The notes under the pieces: generated by a model
Told to the model about the DNA's origin: nothing
Databases searched by the model: none
Seen by the model: the letters and a program-made list of their open reading frames with translations, nothing else
Source of the DNA: Astropecten irregularis
Taxonomy: Eukaryota; Echinodermata; Asteroidea; Paxillosida; Astropectinidae
Direction: 5' to 3'
DNA length: 64,000 nt
NCBI GenBank assembly: GCA_963971285.1
Contig: OZ020257.1
Span: 15,514,602 to 15,578,601 of the forward strand
In this document: positions 18,201-31,100 of the stretch, piece by piece
Position numbering within the stretch: the first letter of the stretch is position 1
Layout: each line of letters starts with the position of its first letter
Program-made: the position numbers and the translations under genes

Positions 18201-19150
18201 ACATTTTCTTTAAAAATGTTTAGAAAAAAAGACAATTAAATATACAATACACTGTGCAATTTTGTAGGCACATATCATTCATATACATTAACAATTAACA
18301 GTCAAAATACTTTGGAAAACGACAGAGATATTTCAAAAGAATTGGTGGAATTCGCATAGATCACACAAGGAAATGACACAAGGATGGAATACAAATCACA
18401 TAACAATACTAGAGATTTGAGCAATGATGAAGTCGCTGACCTCTGACCCAGGTCAGGAGGTCAAAAAACACAGAAAGAGCCAAGTAATCATTGAGATAAT
18501 TAGGAAGAAACCTTCGGTTTCTGACACAAAACCAATATACAAGCCTCAACTTGGGCCAAGGGAGTAGAGAGATCAAAACAATTATACATAAGTATTAATA
18601 CTTCAAAATACAGTCATCATGAACATCACATATGATTCAAAACGAAAGCCATGAGGTGTTGTTTTGTTGCTAAGGTTGGACAAACAAGAACGTCTTTCAC
18701 AAAACCCAAATCCAAGTCACTGGAGTAACCTTTGGTGTGAACAGCCTCTGAGAATGAATGTCTCTAAAGAACCAAGGGCTTGTTGCCCTACAAAGGGCCG
18801 CAAAAGACTGACCAACATAAAAACCTCGAATTGATTCTACCGACTCTATCTGGATTTGAAAATGTGTCAATTGAATCAAAAATGAAACCTTCCCAAGAAA
18901 CATGAGAAATGATTAAATACTGAACAGGGTTTTTGATAATCAGAAAAAAATGGTAACAGGCAACGGCATGGGATAATATAAAGACATCTCGAAGGGATCC
19001 TGCACTCTAGCCTCGATCCAATTTTCCACAAGTCCACATCATGGGACCATCAAACCGGACTGCAACATAACTGGCCGCTCTGTCAACCAACTTGCTGGGT
19101 ACCAGTGAGATGACTCCGGCCAATGAGAGGAAGCGTTGCAAAAGGCCTTG
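15205..19150 (-). other. Probable long 3' UTR and downstream region of MCTP
   Basis: AT-rich sequence below the MCTP stop codon (19151) with no recognised gene, few clear repeats and many short homopolymers, typical of a long 3' UTR. The first poly(A) signal I would propose at its far end is AATAAAA on the minus strand near 15209-15215, but nearer signals are possible. The true end cannot be set from sequence alone. Confidence 0.3.
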
Positions 19151-22100
19151 TCATCTTTTCTTCTTCGGCGATTCTGGTCTCAGGTTTTCTGGTCGCAATT
19201 CCTGGTAGTGTTTCTGTGAGGACGACGGATGAAACGTAGACAAAGAATAGGAAGGGAGGTGTTTTTTTTAGACGCATGAAATCAGGTGCTTGCAACTAAC
19301 ACAAACAAAACACAAAACATCAGCTGTATCCTCTTCGAGGATTAGCAAAATTGCTAATGCTGCATATCTTCAATGATCCTCGGGATATAGCAGTATGTGA
19401 GTGGTTTCATGGCTTCTGACTGCCAAACGAACAATTAAAGATAATTGAATATTAGGGACACCACCAACAAAGGGCTGGGTAGCTCAGTTGGTAAGAGCAT
19501 TGGTACGGTATTCCGGAGGTTGCTGGTTCGAATTGTGTTTTAAGTCATTGAAAAGAAGTGAAATTTTTCTTTGTTCACTTCTTTTCAATGACTTAAAAAC
19601 ACAAAACAGTTAGAATTTTCAATACACATTTTCATTGCTGTTACATTACTATTTTAATAAAAGATGAAGTCTGAGGATTTTGTTTATACCTTCATGCTAC
19701 ACAAAGTACCAGATTCTTCAATCTGTGATATTGTTCAAAAATACAGACAGTTGATGACTAGTAAGTCACAGCTCTGGAAATGACGACATTGTCCTAGAAC
19801 TTACGAGTTGATTGTCCGAGGGGATTCTTGACAGGAAGTCCATTAATTCATTGTTGGGGATGGCATGGGGCTTTCTCAGTTTCTTGGTGAACTTATTGAT
19901 GCCTGGATGGGGAGACAAAAATGCAGTTCTTAACTTTTGAACAAAATACAGGAACAAAAAAGTGACAGAGTATTAAAGCGAAATATAATCAATCAAATAT
20001 GAAGAGAGAATTTACATGTGGGAAAAATTGAGTATAATTATTCTCTCTGGCTTGTGTGCCTGGTCAGCTCATGTTACTAGGGGATGTTTGCCTTTTGTTG
20101 CCTTTTGAGGCTATCGCTGTTAAAGTCAAATGGAAATTGCTCTGGTGACAAATTCCTCAGTTAACAAGAGCCATGAATGGAGGCTGGGCCAAGACTGCAA
20201 TACACTTACCCCATGCCAAGAGCAGGTATCGGAGTGGAATAAGGTACAGCACAATGGTGACTATCAACAGAGCTATGCAGGCCAGATAGGATAACCACGG
20301 AATGGTGAAGTTGAAGGTGCTGCAATTCAAACAAAAATTAGGATCAAATTAAATGCATCACTAATACTGAATATAAAAGCAAAAACTTGCCATTTCAGTT
20401 CAATTCTTGCATTTCGGTGGGGATAAATATTATTGATCCATCTAAATACCAATTCAGCACAAACGTGAGATGAGTCTCAATAAAGGTAGTGTTATGTGGG
20501 GTTTATTCACCAGTATTTGAACCGTTTGCGGTGACACCATGTAATCTCTTCTGTAAGTGTTTGTTTCTCAACGTTCCGACCAGTGTGCTCAGTTCGTCTT
20601 CAGAAGATGAGTCTCATAATTAAAACCCTACATAGAATACCCTCCCTGTCTATATTTTACAACCGATGTTGACTGGACGCTGACAACATTTCAAGCATTT
20701 CTAACAACACTTACTTTTTAACCCTCTCGCCCAGACACGCAACCTCATCCAGCGTGTTCTGTATGGTCTGGCAAACCTTCTCGATCGTATGCAGCTTGTC
20801 CTTGAAACTGCTCTTGGTGGCACCCTCCTACGCAGGCAGAAGAGAGAAACGATCAAAGAGATAATAAACAAGTTTCCGGTGGCAGGCCACTTAATTTCTC
20901 TCTTGGTGTAGACCTTCAAGTCTTGCTCCGATTTTTGATGAAGGATGACGGCTGCCGACTAACTTTACGAGAGAATGAAAATCAGAGGCTCTGAACGCGG
21001 GGAGTGATACTGCTTTGATGCTTCTGTAAGGAGACTGTTTGCACAACGAAGTTTGGGTTGTGTTGTATCTTTGCCTAATTTACGAACTTAAGAAACGGAA
21101 CGAAAGACACTTCTGCTCAGTAAAAACTCTTCTCATGTATTCATGTCACAACCTCCATGTTACCTCCCATCATACTTTCTTTCCTTTCAACTCATGAGGG
21201 CGCTATGCAACTTGTGGACACAACATCTCCCCTCCTCTTCGGAAAGGCACTTGCAAAAAGAAAAACTTAAATAAAATGAACAACTGTTTTCCTTTACATG
21301 TATAACTGGTTAACGTGCAATTTGAACTTCCAAAATGCAACATAAGTTTGTCAACACAAAAGCCCCAAAAGTATAGCAAAATAATCCAAGAGTCTGATGT
21401 GTTGAACAATGCAAATACCAGAAAAAACTTATACCTCATTGAATATTTAAGTCTCATAAGCTGTGACATCTCAAAAGCAAAACTATGGTTACATGCATGA
21501 ATGATCTCACTACATTTTATAATCTTTTGACCACACTGGAAGATTTCGAGGTCTAGTTGAGTGTCGAGTTTGAACATCTCTTGCCACAGGCATGGTTTCT
21601 CCTGTGGGATTCTGAGAGTGGTTAGGACTTGATCCTTGTGTCATAAGCTCTGCCGGACAAGGGCTCAATTTTGAGGCATTCCAGATTCGCCCATCATCCA
21701 ACATGTAAGTGAAAGGTCCCTTAGCTTTGACTATTTGCTGTGGAGCAGTGAATTTGATTGAACTTTTACAAGTGTTCGGTTTCCTTACACGAACATAGTC
21801 CCCTGGTTTGAAACTACGGTTCACTGCACCGCGTTTAATGTCTGTGTAGTCGCGAGACTTTTTCTGCTTCTGTGCCACGCGATCACGAAGTTCGGAGTCA
21901 TCCTGTTGTCGACGTTTGTCATGTTGAATGTTCATGCGCGTAGCCAGCTTCCTGTTATGAAGTAGTTCCGATGGCGATTTGCCTGTTGTTTGGTGAGGGG
22001 TTGATCGATAAGCAGCAAGTAATTCTGTGACTGCCTCTTTCCATCTTCTCCCCTCTTGAGAAGCAAGCTGAAGGCTCTGTTTCAGGACTCTATTCCATCG

Positions 22101-25100
22101 CTCAACCTCCCCATTGGCTCTGGGGTAGTAAAGCGACGACTTGTAGTGTTTGATGCCATAGTTGTGCAGAAAGTTCTCGAATTCCGCCGAAGTGAACTGG
22201 GCTCCGTTGTCGGTGACAATCTCGTGGGGTAGCCCCTCGCGTGCGAAAACAGAGGAAAGCATTGAAATGACTGTGCGAGAGGTTACAGCCGGAGCAAAGG
22301 CAACTTCCGGCCACTTGCTATAGTAATCGATCAGAACTATAGCAAATCTGCAGTCCTGGGGTCCCTTTTCGAAAGGACCGGTGATGTCGATGGCCAGCTT
22401 TTGCCATGGTCCCTCTGGTAGAGGAACAGGTTGTAGTGGAGCAGTTCGAGGACGGGCAGTCTTGTCGTTGGTTTGACAGGTGTAGCAACTACGTATGGCC
22501 TCCTCAACCATACGGTCCATGCAAGGCCACCAATAACAGTCACGAAGCCGTTGTTTGCAGCGTACGATACCCTGGTGTGCCTCGTGTGCAAGCGAAATGA
22601 GGTTTTCCTGCAAACTCTCAGGAATGACAAAATGGTCTCCACGCATGAGGCAGTTCTCGACGACCGAAAGTTCATCTTGAACCATTGCGTATGGTCTAAG
22701 TGTGTCGTCAATATCCTTCTTGTTAGGCCAGCCATTGCTGACATAGGCAATGACGCGTTGGAGGGTTGCGTCAGCTGCAACCGCTTGTTGTAGTTGGGTT
22801 TTCTGAATCGTAGTGCCCAACAAGAGTACACTGATGGACTGGATAATGACTTCCTCGTCATCATCTTGTAATGGAGAAGAGTCCTGATGTAGGTTTGTAG
22901 GCGTAGGTGTAGGTGGAGGCATCGTAGTAGTAGGTGAAGGTGTCGTAGGTGTAGGCGAGCATGACACCTTGTTGACTGGAGCGTGCACGACTGTATCTTG
23001 TTTGAGCGTGAGCGAAAGACTGCGGATAATGTCCAGTCCGAGGATTGGGTCTCCACATGCAGCAACATAGAATTCTGCAGGAACATGGTGGCTGTCGCCA
23101 AAGCAAGCTGACGTGCGGAAACAGCCCTTGATTGCAATTGGCTCGTGGAGGTACGTAGTGAGCTTTGCTTGAGGGGGTAGCAAAGCTTCGCGTAGGAAAT
23201 ACTTGTCGAATGTGGCAAGAGGCAGAATTGAAACTGGTGAACCAGTATCGAAAATCATAGGCACTTTGATATCACTACCCAGCGTAAGCGTACATGTAAT
23301 GCTGCTGGAAGGAGAAGTGCCTACGCTATGCACTGTAAGTACATGCAGTTCAGTGTCACTGTCATTCCCCTCAAGACCGAGCTGCCTTACTTGCCCAGAG
23401 GACTTACAGACACGAGCAAAGTGTCCCATTTTGTTGCATTTGGAGCACTCTGCATCCTTAGCTTTACAGTTAGCAAAGTTAGCTTTATGATCAGGACTGC
23501 CACAACGATAACATTGTATTTGTACAGTAGGTCTAGACATACGTTGTGCAGGATTAGGCTTACCGCGTGTCTGTGGAGTATTTGACTGTCGACGGGGCTT
23601 GGCACCGGACCTTCGCTTGGCGTGCATAGCATGAACAGTCCCATCTGAAGCTTGAGGTGTAACACTGGCTGTACCACTGGAAATTGACTTAGATTCGCGG
23701 AAAGCAGCTTCCATTTGCTGAGTCAAGGTCAACGCGGAAGACAGGGTAAGCTTTGGTTCAAGGAGTAACCGTTCACGAATCCTGGATGAGCAAGTTTTTT
23801 CCACCAACTGGTCCCGAATCATCTCGTCGGCAAGTGATCCGAAGTCGCATGTCACTGCCAATTGACGCAAGGCACTGACATACTGGTCCACAGGCTCATC
23901 AATCCGTTGAGCCCGTTGACGAAATCTGTAGCGCTCGGCGACCACATTCACTGTCGGCTGGAAATGAGCCTGCAAGCGAGCAAGGGTTGCAGCGTATGTA
24001 GCATGAGCAGTGGAAGTAGCACCCTTGCTGGAAGACGGAGAGTCTGAAGTAGAAGTGGCAGGCAAAGTTGTAAAAATCCGCTGACCCTCGGGTCCCAGAC
24101 AGTGCAAAAGCAAAGCACGTCTACGTTCGTCGGGATACTGTCCAGCCCCGCTGGCGAGCATGTACGTTTCGAACAACCCAAGCCACTGTTTCCAAGGCAA
24201 GGGCGGCGTTCCCGGAGAGTTAAGAAACGGAGGAGGTGGATGCAAGTGGGCCATATCCTCGTCGCCAAAATATGTTGTATCTTTGCCTAATTTACGAACT
24301 TAAGAAACGGAACGAAAGACACTTCTGCTCAGTAAAAACTCTTCTCATGTATTCATGTCACAACCTCCATGTTACCTCCCATCATACTTTCTTTCCTTTC
24401 AACTCATGAGGGCGCTATGCAACTTGTGGACACAACAGGTTGCTCTATCCAGTCACCATCGGGATGTTTCAAAACTTGACCTAGAACTAGTCTGCCTTGG
24501 TTTTTTAATTCTTTGCATAACCCAAATTGTCAGAAAGACTGAATTTGTGTGCATGGGAAATGATATTTTTGTCGAGGGATCTATTTCCGTGAATTTTACC
24601 ACTGCCATATCTGGAGTGAAAGGGGCTGGGGGAACAGGAATTTTCATTTCTTTCAAGGCAGTTCCTTGCCTAATGTGGCAAAGATCCAACCACAAGGAAG
24701 GATCCTTCTGAAAGGCATATGCTGTAGCTAGTGTCAATAGCGTTCCGCACTAATGATGTCACACCACGCGCGACGCGCACTCATACTTCCACTCACCACA
24801 CGTTTGCATGGCCACGTTGCAATGTTTGTCTGAGGTTCGGTGCTATTTTTAGCATCGGTGCGCAGCGCTATTAGCTTTGTGCCAAAGGACCTTACTAATG
24901 ACTGGCAAACCAACGGCAAGCGATTGCTTTTGATTGGTCCATAAAGTCTGGAGCATGAGGTTTTTTGAGGCAGATTGCAATGGGATGGTTACAGGTCCAA
25001 ATCCAGTATCTGGACCTCTATTGTGCAAGTCCATCTCTCCACACCTACTGACAAACTTAACATCTCTCCAAACACACTCTTAGGACCTGATTTTCACAGA

Positions 25101-28100
25101 ATTCAACTTCCAAGTAACATTTGTGGAAGTAATTATTACTCAGGAAACCTCACATTTTTGGCTTCATTCCCATCTAAAAATGTCCAAAATACTCTCCGTC
25201 ATTATTCATTTCTATAGAAACTTAACTACTGGGAATCAAGACATGAAATCACACGTCAAGTTCAGACAGCAATGCCTCAGCAACCAATGATTAGTATTAA
25301 ATCGTGCTTAATTCAATCAACTTGGGTGTAAGTGACTGTGTAAAAACTACATGGAGTTAGGAAAGTAAAGACACAAAATTGTGTCAAAGATAAAGAAAAA
25401 TGTGAAATTGAATCAAATCATTTATCTCAAACTGGTTATTAAGCTGGGTTTCAAATGCTGAAAGGACAATTTGGGAAGCGGGTTTCTTTAACACTACAAG
25501 AAATTTCTGTCCAGCAAAGTTTTAGTGAGCGAACAAACTTCAGAGAAAAAGTAGGATGCACAGCAAGCTTTACTAATAAGTAACAGGCGTGGCAAGGACT
25601 ATTGGGAAGATTTACAGACAATGGCCTACAAGTATGCACTAATATAGAGGGCGCTATTCATGAAAAACTGCCAAGCTGTATTTTCTAACTACACAGAAGT
25701 AGCATTTCATTGTATTAAGTTTTCCTAATATTCTTCAACATATTTTTCAACTCATTTTTGTTTTGTCATCTGATGAAATTAGAAAATTGGATTTCCGTCG
25801 ATTAATTACAAATTAATGTGTCCCTGGCCAAAAAAAAAGGTGCATTCGTGAATTTGAGGCAAAAACGTGTTAGGATATTAAAGAATGTATTTAAATAAAG
25901 ACTTAAGATTATAATCAAGATTTTAATAATTAAAAACTGTTTTAGCCTGTCCAGTCAGTTGTGCTAAAAAAAAAATCAAAATTAAGCAACAATCTTTCAC
26001 ACCACTGAAGTTGTAGTGCACAGGTCATATCTTATTTTACATTCACCAAAAAATAATTACAAAACATAAAACCAATAGCTCTGAGAACCCACTTTCCAAA
26101 CTTTGTTTAATGTATGTAAATTTATGCAAAATTCAAATGTGGCAAAAATGTGATCTCATTGTCTTGTGTAGAATAGATAAGACCCTAATGCAGCAATATT
26201 GGCCCAAATGCAGTAAATATGTAACTTCTGGTACTAAAAAATATTTTCCGAAAGGCATGAGCCTGAAAATGCCATTAACGACAGGAAGTGAAAAACCTTT
26301 CCCCAAACCAGTGAAGCTTGAGACTTTGTAAGAATCTTGAAAAAAAATTCAAAAGAAGCAAAATACATCGAAAAAACAGTATGAAGAATAAAGACATCGT
26401 CAAACAGCAGAAAACTCTTCAAACAGGACAAAGTATTAGTCCAAATGATCAAATATTATTCCAAAAACATCTGCCTTTAAATCCCTAGAAGAAATTCATA
26501 AAAACAAATTGAAAAACAAAATATGCAAACCCCTTCAACACCTGGTATTTGCAATTATTACCAAATATATTCCAAATTACAAAAATGTGCTATTTCTTAA
26601 AACAGCTGTGCATTTATTCAAAGAAAATTTTTTAGTATAATTCAGTGAGTATTTTTTTTCAAGAATTAAAAAGGAATTATATTAAAAAAGAAAACAATCA
26701 CCGCAAATTAAGAGTCTGGTTATTTCCACCACCATCAGAAACAAAAGAAGCCCGCTAGAAGTATAATGGGCCAAATCTTCCTGAAGGGAAAATTCACATT
26801 TAGAGTGTCGGAAGCCATTAAAACAACAACATTCTCATTAAGAGTTCACAATGTGTGTTTATCGGTCATTTAAATTTCAAGTGTGGTCAGAGTGCTTGGT
26901 ATCCCCTGTGGTCAGATAAATTGGACAGATCATTTCTCATGCTGTACATTGGTCATTTCACTAATAGGGTCCAATTACACGTGGCTGTGCTGACCGTAAG
27001 TGTCAAATATGACACTTACAGAAGCAATAAATACTGTGTGTGATAATGAGATCTTTTCTTTTTATGGCTCAGTGGGGAATTCAAAGCCCTGCACAGGCAT
27101 CACCTTGCATAATATCGACCTCTTGCTTATATGCTCGAGAAAAATTTGGTGCTGAGCCAATGCAAGAGAAGAACGATCACAAGCGCAAAATGCCGCAGTT
27201 AGCAGGGCCGTAAACAAGCTCTCAAAATAACAATAGGCAGATGTATCATCACAATCCTTCATTACAGCTTCTCATAATAAACATTGTCATGGCTTTTTTT
27301 CTACCTGTATAACAGAGATCACTGATTTTCATTTCTCGATCTGATTAAAAAAATGGTAAACAGGCACTCGTGTACCGGACTTGACGAATCCTGTCCCAAA
27401 CGTGGGTCAATCGACCCACATGGACGACTTATAATATACATGTACTGTACAACACCAGGTTTCTGCATTGAGGTAAAGGGCTAAAGGCACAATGAGATTT
27501 TGGAGGGAGCCTCGAAGAACTTAACCCTTTGGTTTGGTTAGGGATTCTGAGAGAAATAGACCAAGGGCTTTCTTGATTAGAAAGAGAATTAGCCTACATG
27601 GCAGACTGATAATCAGGACATTTCTTGGGAATTTCATTGGTCACTCTGGCCGAGCTGTTTCTATTCACCCGCTCACTTCTTAAAAATTGTGTAAATCATG
27701 CGAACAGTTTTGCTTTTAATCAACAAGCACACTGATTCACCATATGGTTCCTACATGCATATGAAGCCAGTACTCATGTCTGCATGTCAAAACACACTGC
27801 ATGACATAATGATGCACAAACTGACAAATGAACACTTCATTTGACATTTTCACAGATGTATTGTGATGTCTGATAGTGAACAGTATGAACATCACACAGA
27901 CGATGTCATATTGGAATGATGCTGTTCATGTTGGCTTCTTAGTTAAAGTGAGTGACACCGCCCATGTTTTGACAGATTATGGCGTGGTCGGAAGTGGAGA
28001 AAAAATACAACTGATTTGACAATGCAACGACTTATAAAATTTGCAGTTAGATGGGGCCTGCCACTTCTCGAAGGGCTTTAAAATGACACAAAGACAGAAG

Positions 28101-31100
28101 GAAGTGTTTAAGTGGGAAACAAGCAAGGGAGATGGACAGAGAAGCAGAAAAGCCAGATGAGGAACTATAGAAAAGGTAACTAGCCTTTTTAGAGGTATGG
28201 GGGCCACAATAGGAGGGCGCATTATGGTTTGGGTAAAATCCTTTGCGTTCGACTCAAATTACCCACTTCAAACAGCGCCCTCCAATTGTGTCAACCATAC
28301 TTTGAAAAGGCTAATGGAGGCTTGACATCATGGGAAACTTGGAGACTGTAAAAGCAAGTTAGAGGAGCTTGAAAGAGGAAGATGTTAGCAAACTGTTAGG
28401 GAAATTTTGAGGGTAGGTAATTAGAATCTCATGGATCAGACCCTAAGGGGTTATTGGAAGAATTATTGACCTTTTTTTTTTGCTAATAGATTATCTTCCG
28501 GGTTTCGCCCAAAAATCAGGAAACTCGATATGAAATATTCCACACAACAAACAAAATGCCTGAAACAACCCACGATAAAGTAGTAGTATCTCTGATTCAT
28601 TATGATATTGACAATGACTAAAAGATGTTTCAAATCCTTTTGATATCCATTATCAGAGTGTAAGCACAAATTGATACACTTATTTTGTTTAAAGTCTCAT
28701 AACTTTGAAGACCCAGCCACATTTTTATTTATGATTTTCCTATGAAGATTCCTGGGTTTTCAATTGTTTTCTCATTAACTCTCAAGAAGACACTGTGCAC
28801 AATAACGTCCGCCATTGGAAAGTTACAGAACAATTATATCAAACAGATTGACATCTAAAAGTCATATTTGTTGGCAAAAATGCAATTTATGTATTTGCTC
28901 TGCAATCATGCATCTGATAATGGCCGATTTCCTCAGGCATGTCAGGAAAAGTATCATTTTTAAAATCCATTTTTCAGTCAATTTGGCAAAATCAAGGGCA
29001 GTTTCTCTTAAAGTGATCGGAAATTGTAAAAAGGCGGGGAGGAAATTGTGGGCGGGGAGGGGGAGGTTCCTCTCTTTTAGTCCCACCCATAATTGCCAAC
29101 TAATGTCGGATTTGCGTAGTTAAGAATGAACATGAGGTGGGTATCTCGCGCACACAATGTACAGCATGAAAAATGATCAGCTTATAAACTTAACATACCA
29201 CAAAATGGTTCCCCCTTCTTTAACAATGCTGATTACCAGCACACTGCATTGTGCAGTGTACCAGGTGTGCAGGGTACCAGTGAAGGCATACCAGCACGTG
29301 AACCAAATGTGCCGGTTGCCAGGTGAAAGAAAGTATCAGGGTACCAGTGTATATGATATCAGTGCACAGGGTACCAAGTGTGCTCAGTAACTGGGTGCAA
29401 TAAATGCATAGGTTACCAGTGCACTGAGAACAATTTTACCCTCCATAGAGATCGGGTGTCCCCGGAAGATAGTACATAGATAGCACACAATGGAGACACC
29501 TACAGCGCAGAGTATGATAAGAGACAACAGCTTGCAAAGTCAGTAAGCAAACGGCTTACCTTACGTTTCTTCTTTTTATATCACACATGAGACGAACAAA
29601 AAAAATATAAAGACAAGTCATACAAGACAAAATGCTCATTTAAAAGGTATAACTTTGTGTCGGGACCATATATCAAACTGAATAAAAGGTATCTGTTGTT
29701 AAAAATGAATTAAAAGCGAATAGAGATTATGTATGACTTTCAGTTATTTTTAGAGTGAGCAAAGGGAGTATGACATAACCAGGACTTGAACCTGAGACCA
29801 CTCATCCACTGCACCAGTGCTCTACACATCAGCTATCCATTCCAATGATGACCGACAATCCATTGACAATAACACTTTTGGTAACATGACCAGGAATATT
29901 ACCTCTATGAATTCCAACAACAAAGTTGGTAGAGCAGTCTGGTATCATATTCCGAGCGTCCGAGGTTCAGGTCCAGGTTCATTCCCATTCTCCTTGATTG
30001 CCCAAATTGTACACTTATATTGTTTTGTAAACAGAGATCACAAATTTGGTTTCAGTGTCACAAAAGTTAGAAGGAAAAATTAAAAATGATTGTTATTCCG
30101 GAATATAACCCTAATATTTCGCCCCAATATAGCCCCAAATACCAAATTTATGTTTGGGATCTGTTTCAATTGATATAGTTTGCACCAAAATATGAAATAT
30201 CACATTGATAACTTGTTCATATTTTTCAATAGTGTAAAAATTTGAAAACCTTAAACTGAATGCTTACATCAGGAAACTTTCTGGTGCATTTGACATTTTG
30301 CAACAAGTTGGAAGAACAATTGGTGCTGAATTGAAACTGGAAACACAGACAGATACTATACTAGTCCAAATATAACACACTACAAGGGAATGATGCAACA
30401 CAACGTGAAGCTAGCACCGCTGCAGTGAGTTCTATTCAGCAACGTGACTATAACAAAGCTACAGTAACACTGTTGAGAGCTCTGTGAAAGGAGCAAACTT
30501 CATGCATTTCATACTGAAATAAAAAAACAAAGGAAAGACAACCATTCCATAGTCATTGTTAGTATAATTCTACATTTTATGGCTTCACCTGATTTCTTGA
30601 AGTTCAGTAATGGATCCTTCCGGCCTGTCAATCAAACTGTGTGCATTGACCAATTGGAGGACACCTTTTAATCAGGTGCCCACGAAAGCCTCGGTCAAAC
30701 TCAGTCACATGCGGTATGTAAAACACACATGTGGGCGGGGCTTAAGAAAAAAGCCAGAACGATCCATTACGTACTTTTGTAGGGGAAAGATTGGAGGCGG
30801 GGTTATGTTTATACCATGGATACATCAATCTTGGTATACGTCAATCTTACCTTTTCCTCCTTCTCAGCCTCGTCTTCATCCTCGCTCTCAACATAATCCT
30901 GAAACAAGACCATGCACAGCATAATCTTAATACAATAATAAATACTATGTATTACACTGTACAAGGTTGTGACAACATCTTAAATGTATAATACATGATT
31001 GGTAAAGGTTACAGAACAGAACTCACACTTTGTCTGATACAGCGTGTATATGAAATTATGAACCTGTGAAAATTTTTAGCTCAATGGGACATCTGAGTCA

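Larger units (their letters stand above)
21061..24437 (-). mobile_element. Ty3/Gypsy-type LTR retrotransposon lacking reverse transcriptase/RNase H, in an MCTP intron
   Basis: A 3377-bp element bounded by 165-bp direct repeats and flanked by the 5-bp target duplication GGTTG (21056-21060 and 24438-24442). It reads on the minus strand, the same direction as MCTP, in the intron between exons 30851-30898 and 20715-20827. Order: 5' LTR (24273-24437), tRNA-Ser primer site, one Gag-PR-IN frame (24254-21510), about 280 bp non-coding, purine tract, 3' LTR (21061-21225). No env-like frame. The two LTRs read as identical, implying a recent insertion. The domain order Gag, protease, integrase places it in Ty3/Gypsy; the Gag style ([30 protein letters not shown]) suggests the Mag-like group, which is an inference. 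Confidence 0.92.
20828..30850 (-). other. MCTP intron with the LTR element
   Basis: Ten-kilobase intron between the acidic-linker exon and the exon starting EGATKSS. Apart from the LTR element, one inverted repeat (28181-28313), a degenerate repeat (29225-29430), a possible microexon and SINE-like scraps, I see only AT-rich unique sequence. No other gene is supported in 24443-28180. Confidence 0.6.

Noticed and set aside
19474-19545. tRNA gene candidate
   Set aside because: A- and B-box-like motifs exist, but the T stem and acceptor stem do not pair; it is a SINE head.
22337-23218. 293-codon minus-strand frame
   Set aside because: A +1 frame shadow inside the Gag-PR-IN coding region; low-complexity and without domains.
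29225-29430. CRISPR-like array
   Set aside because: Repeats are irregular in length and sequence with no constant spacers, and the genome is eukaryotic.
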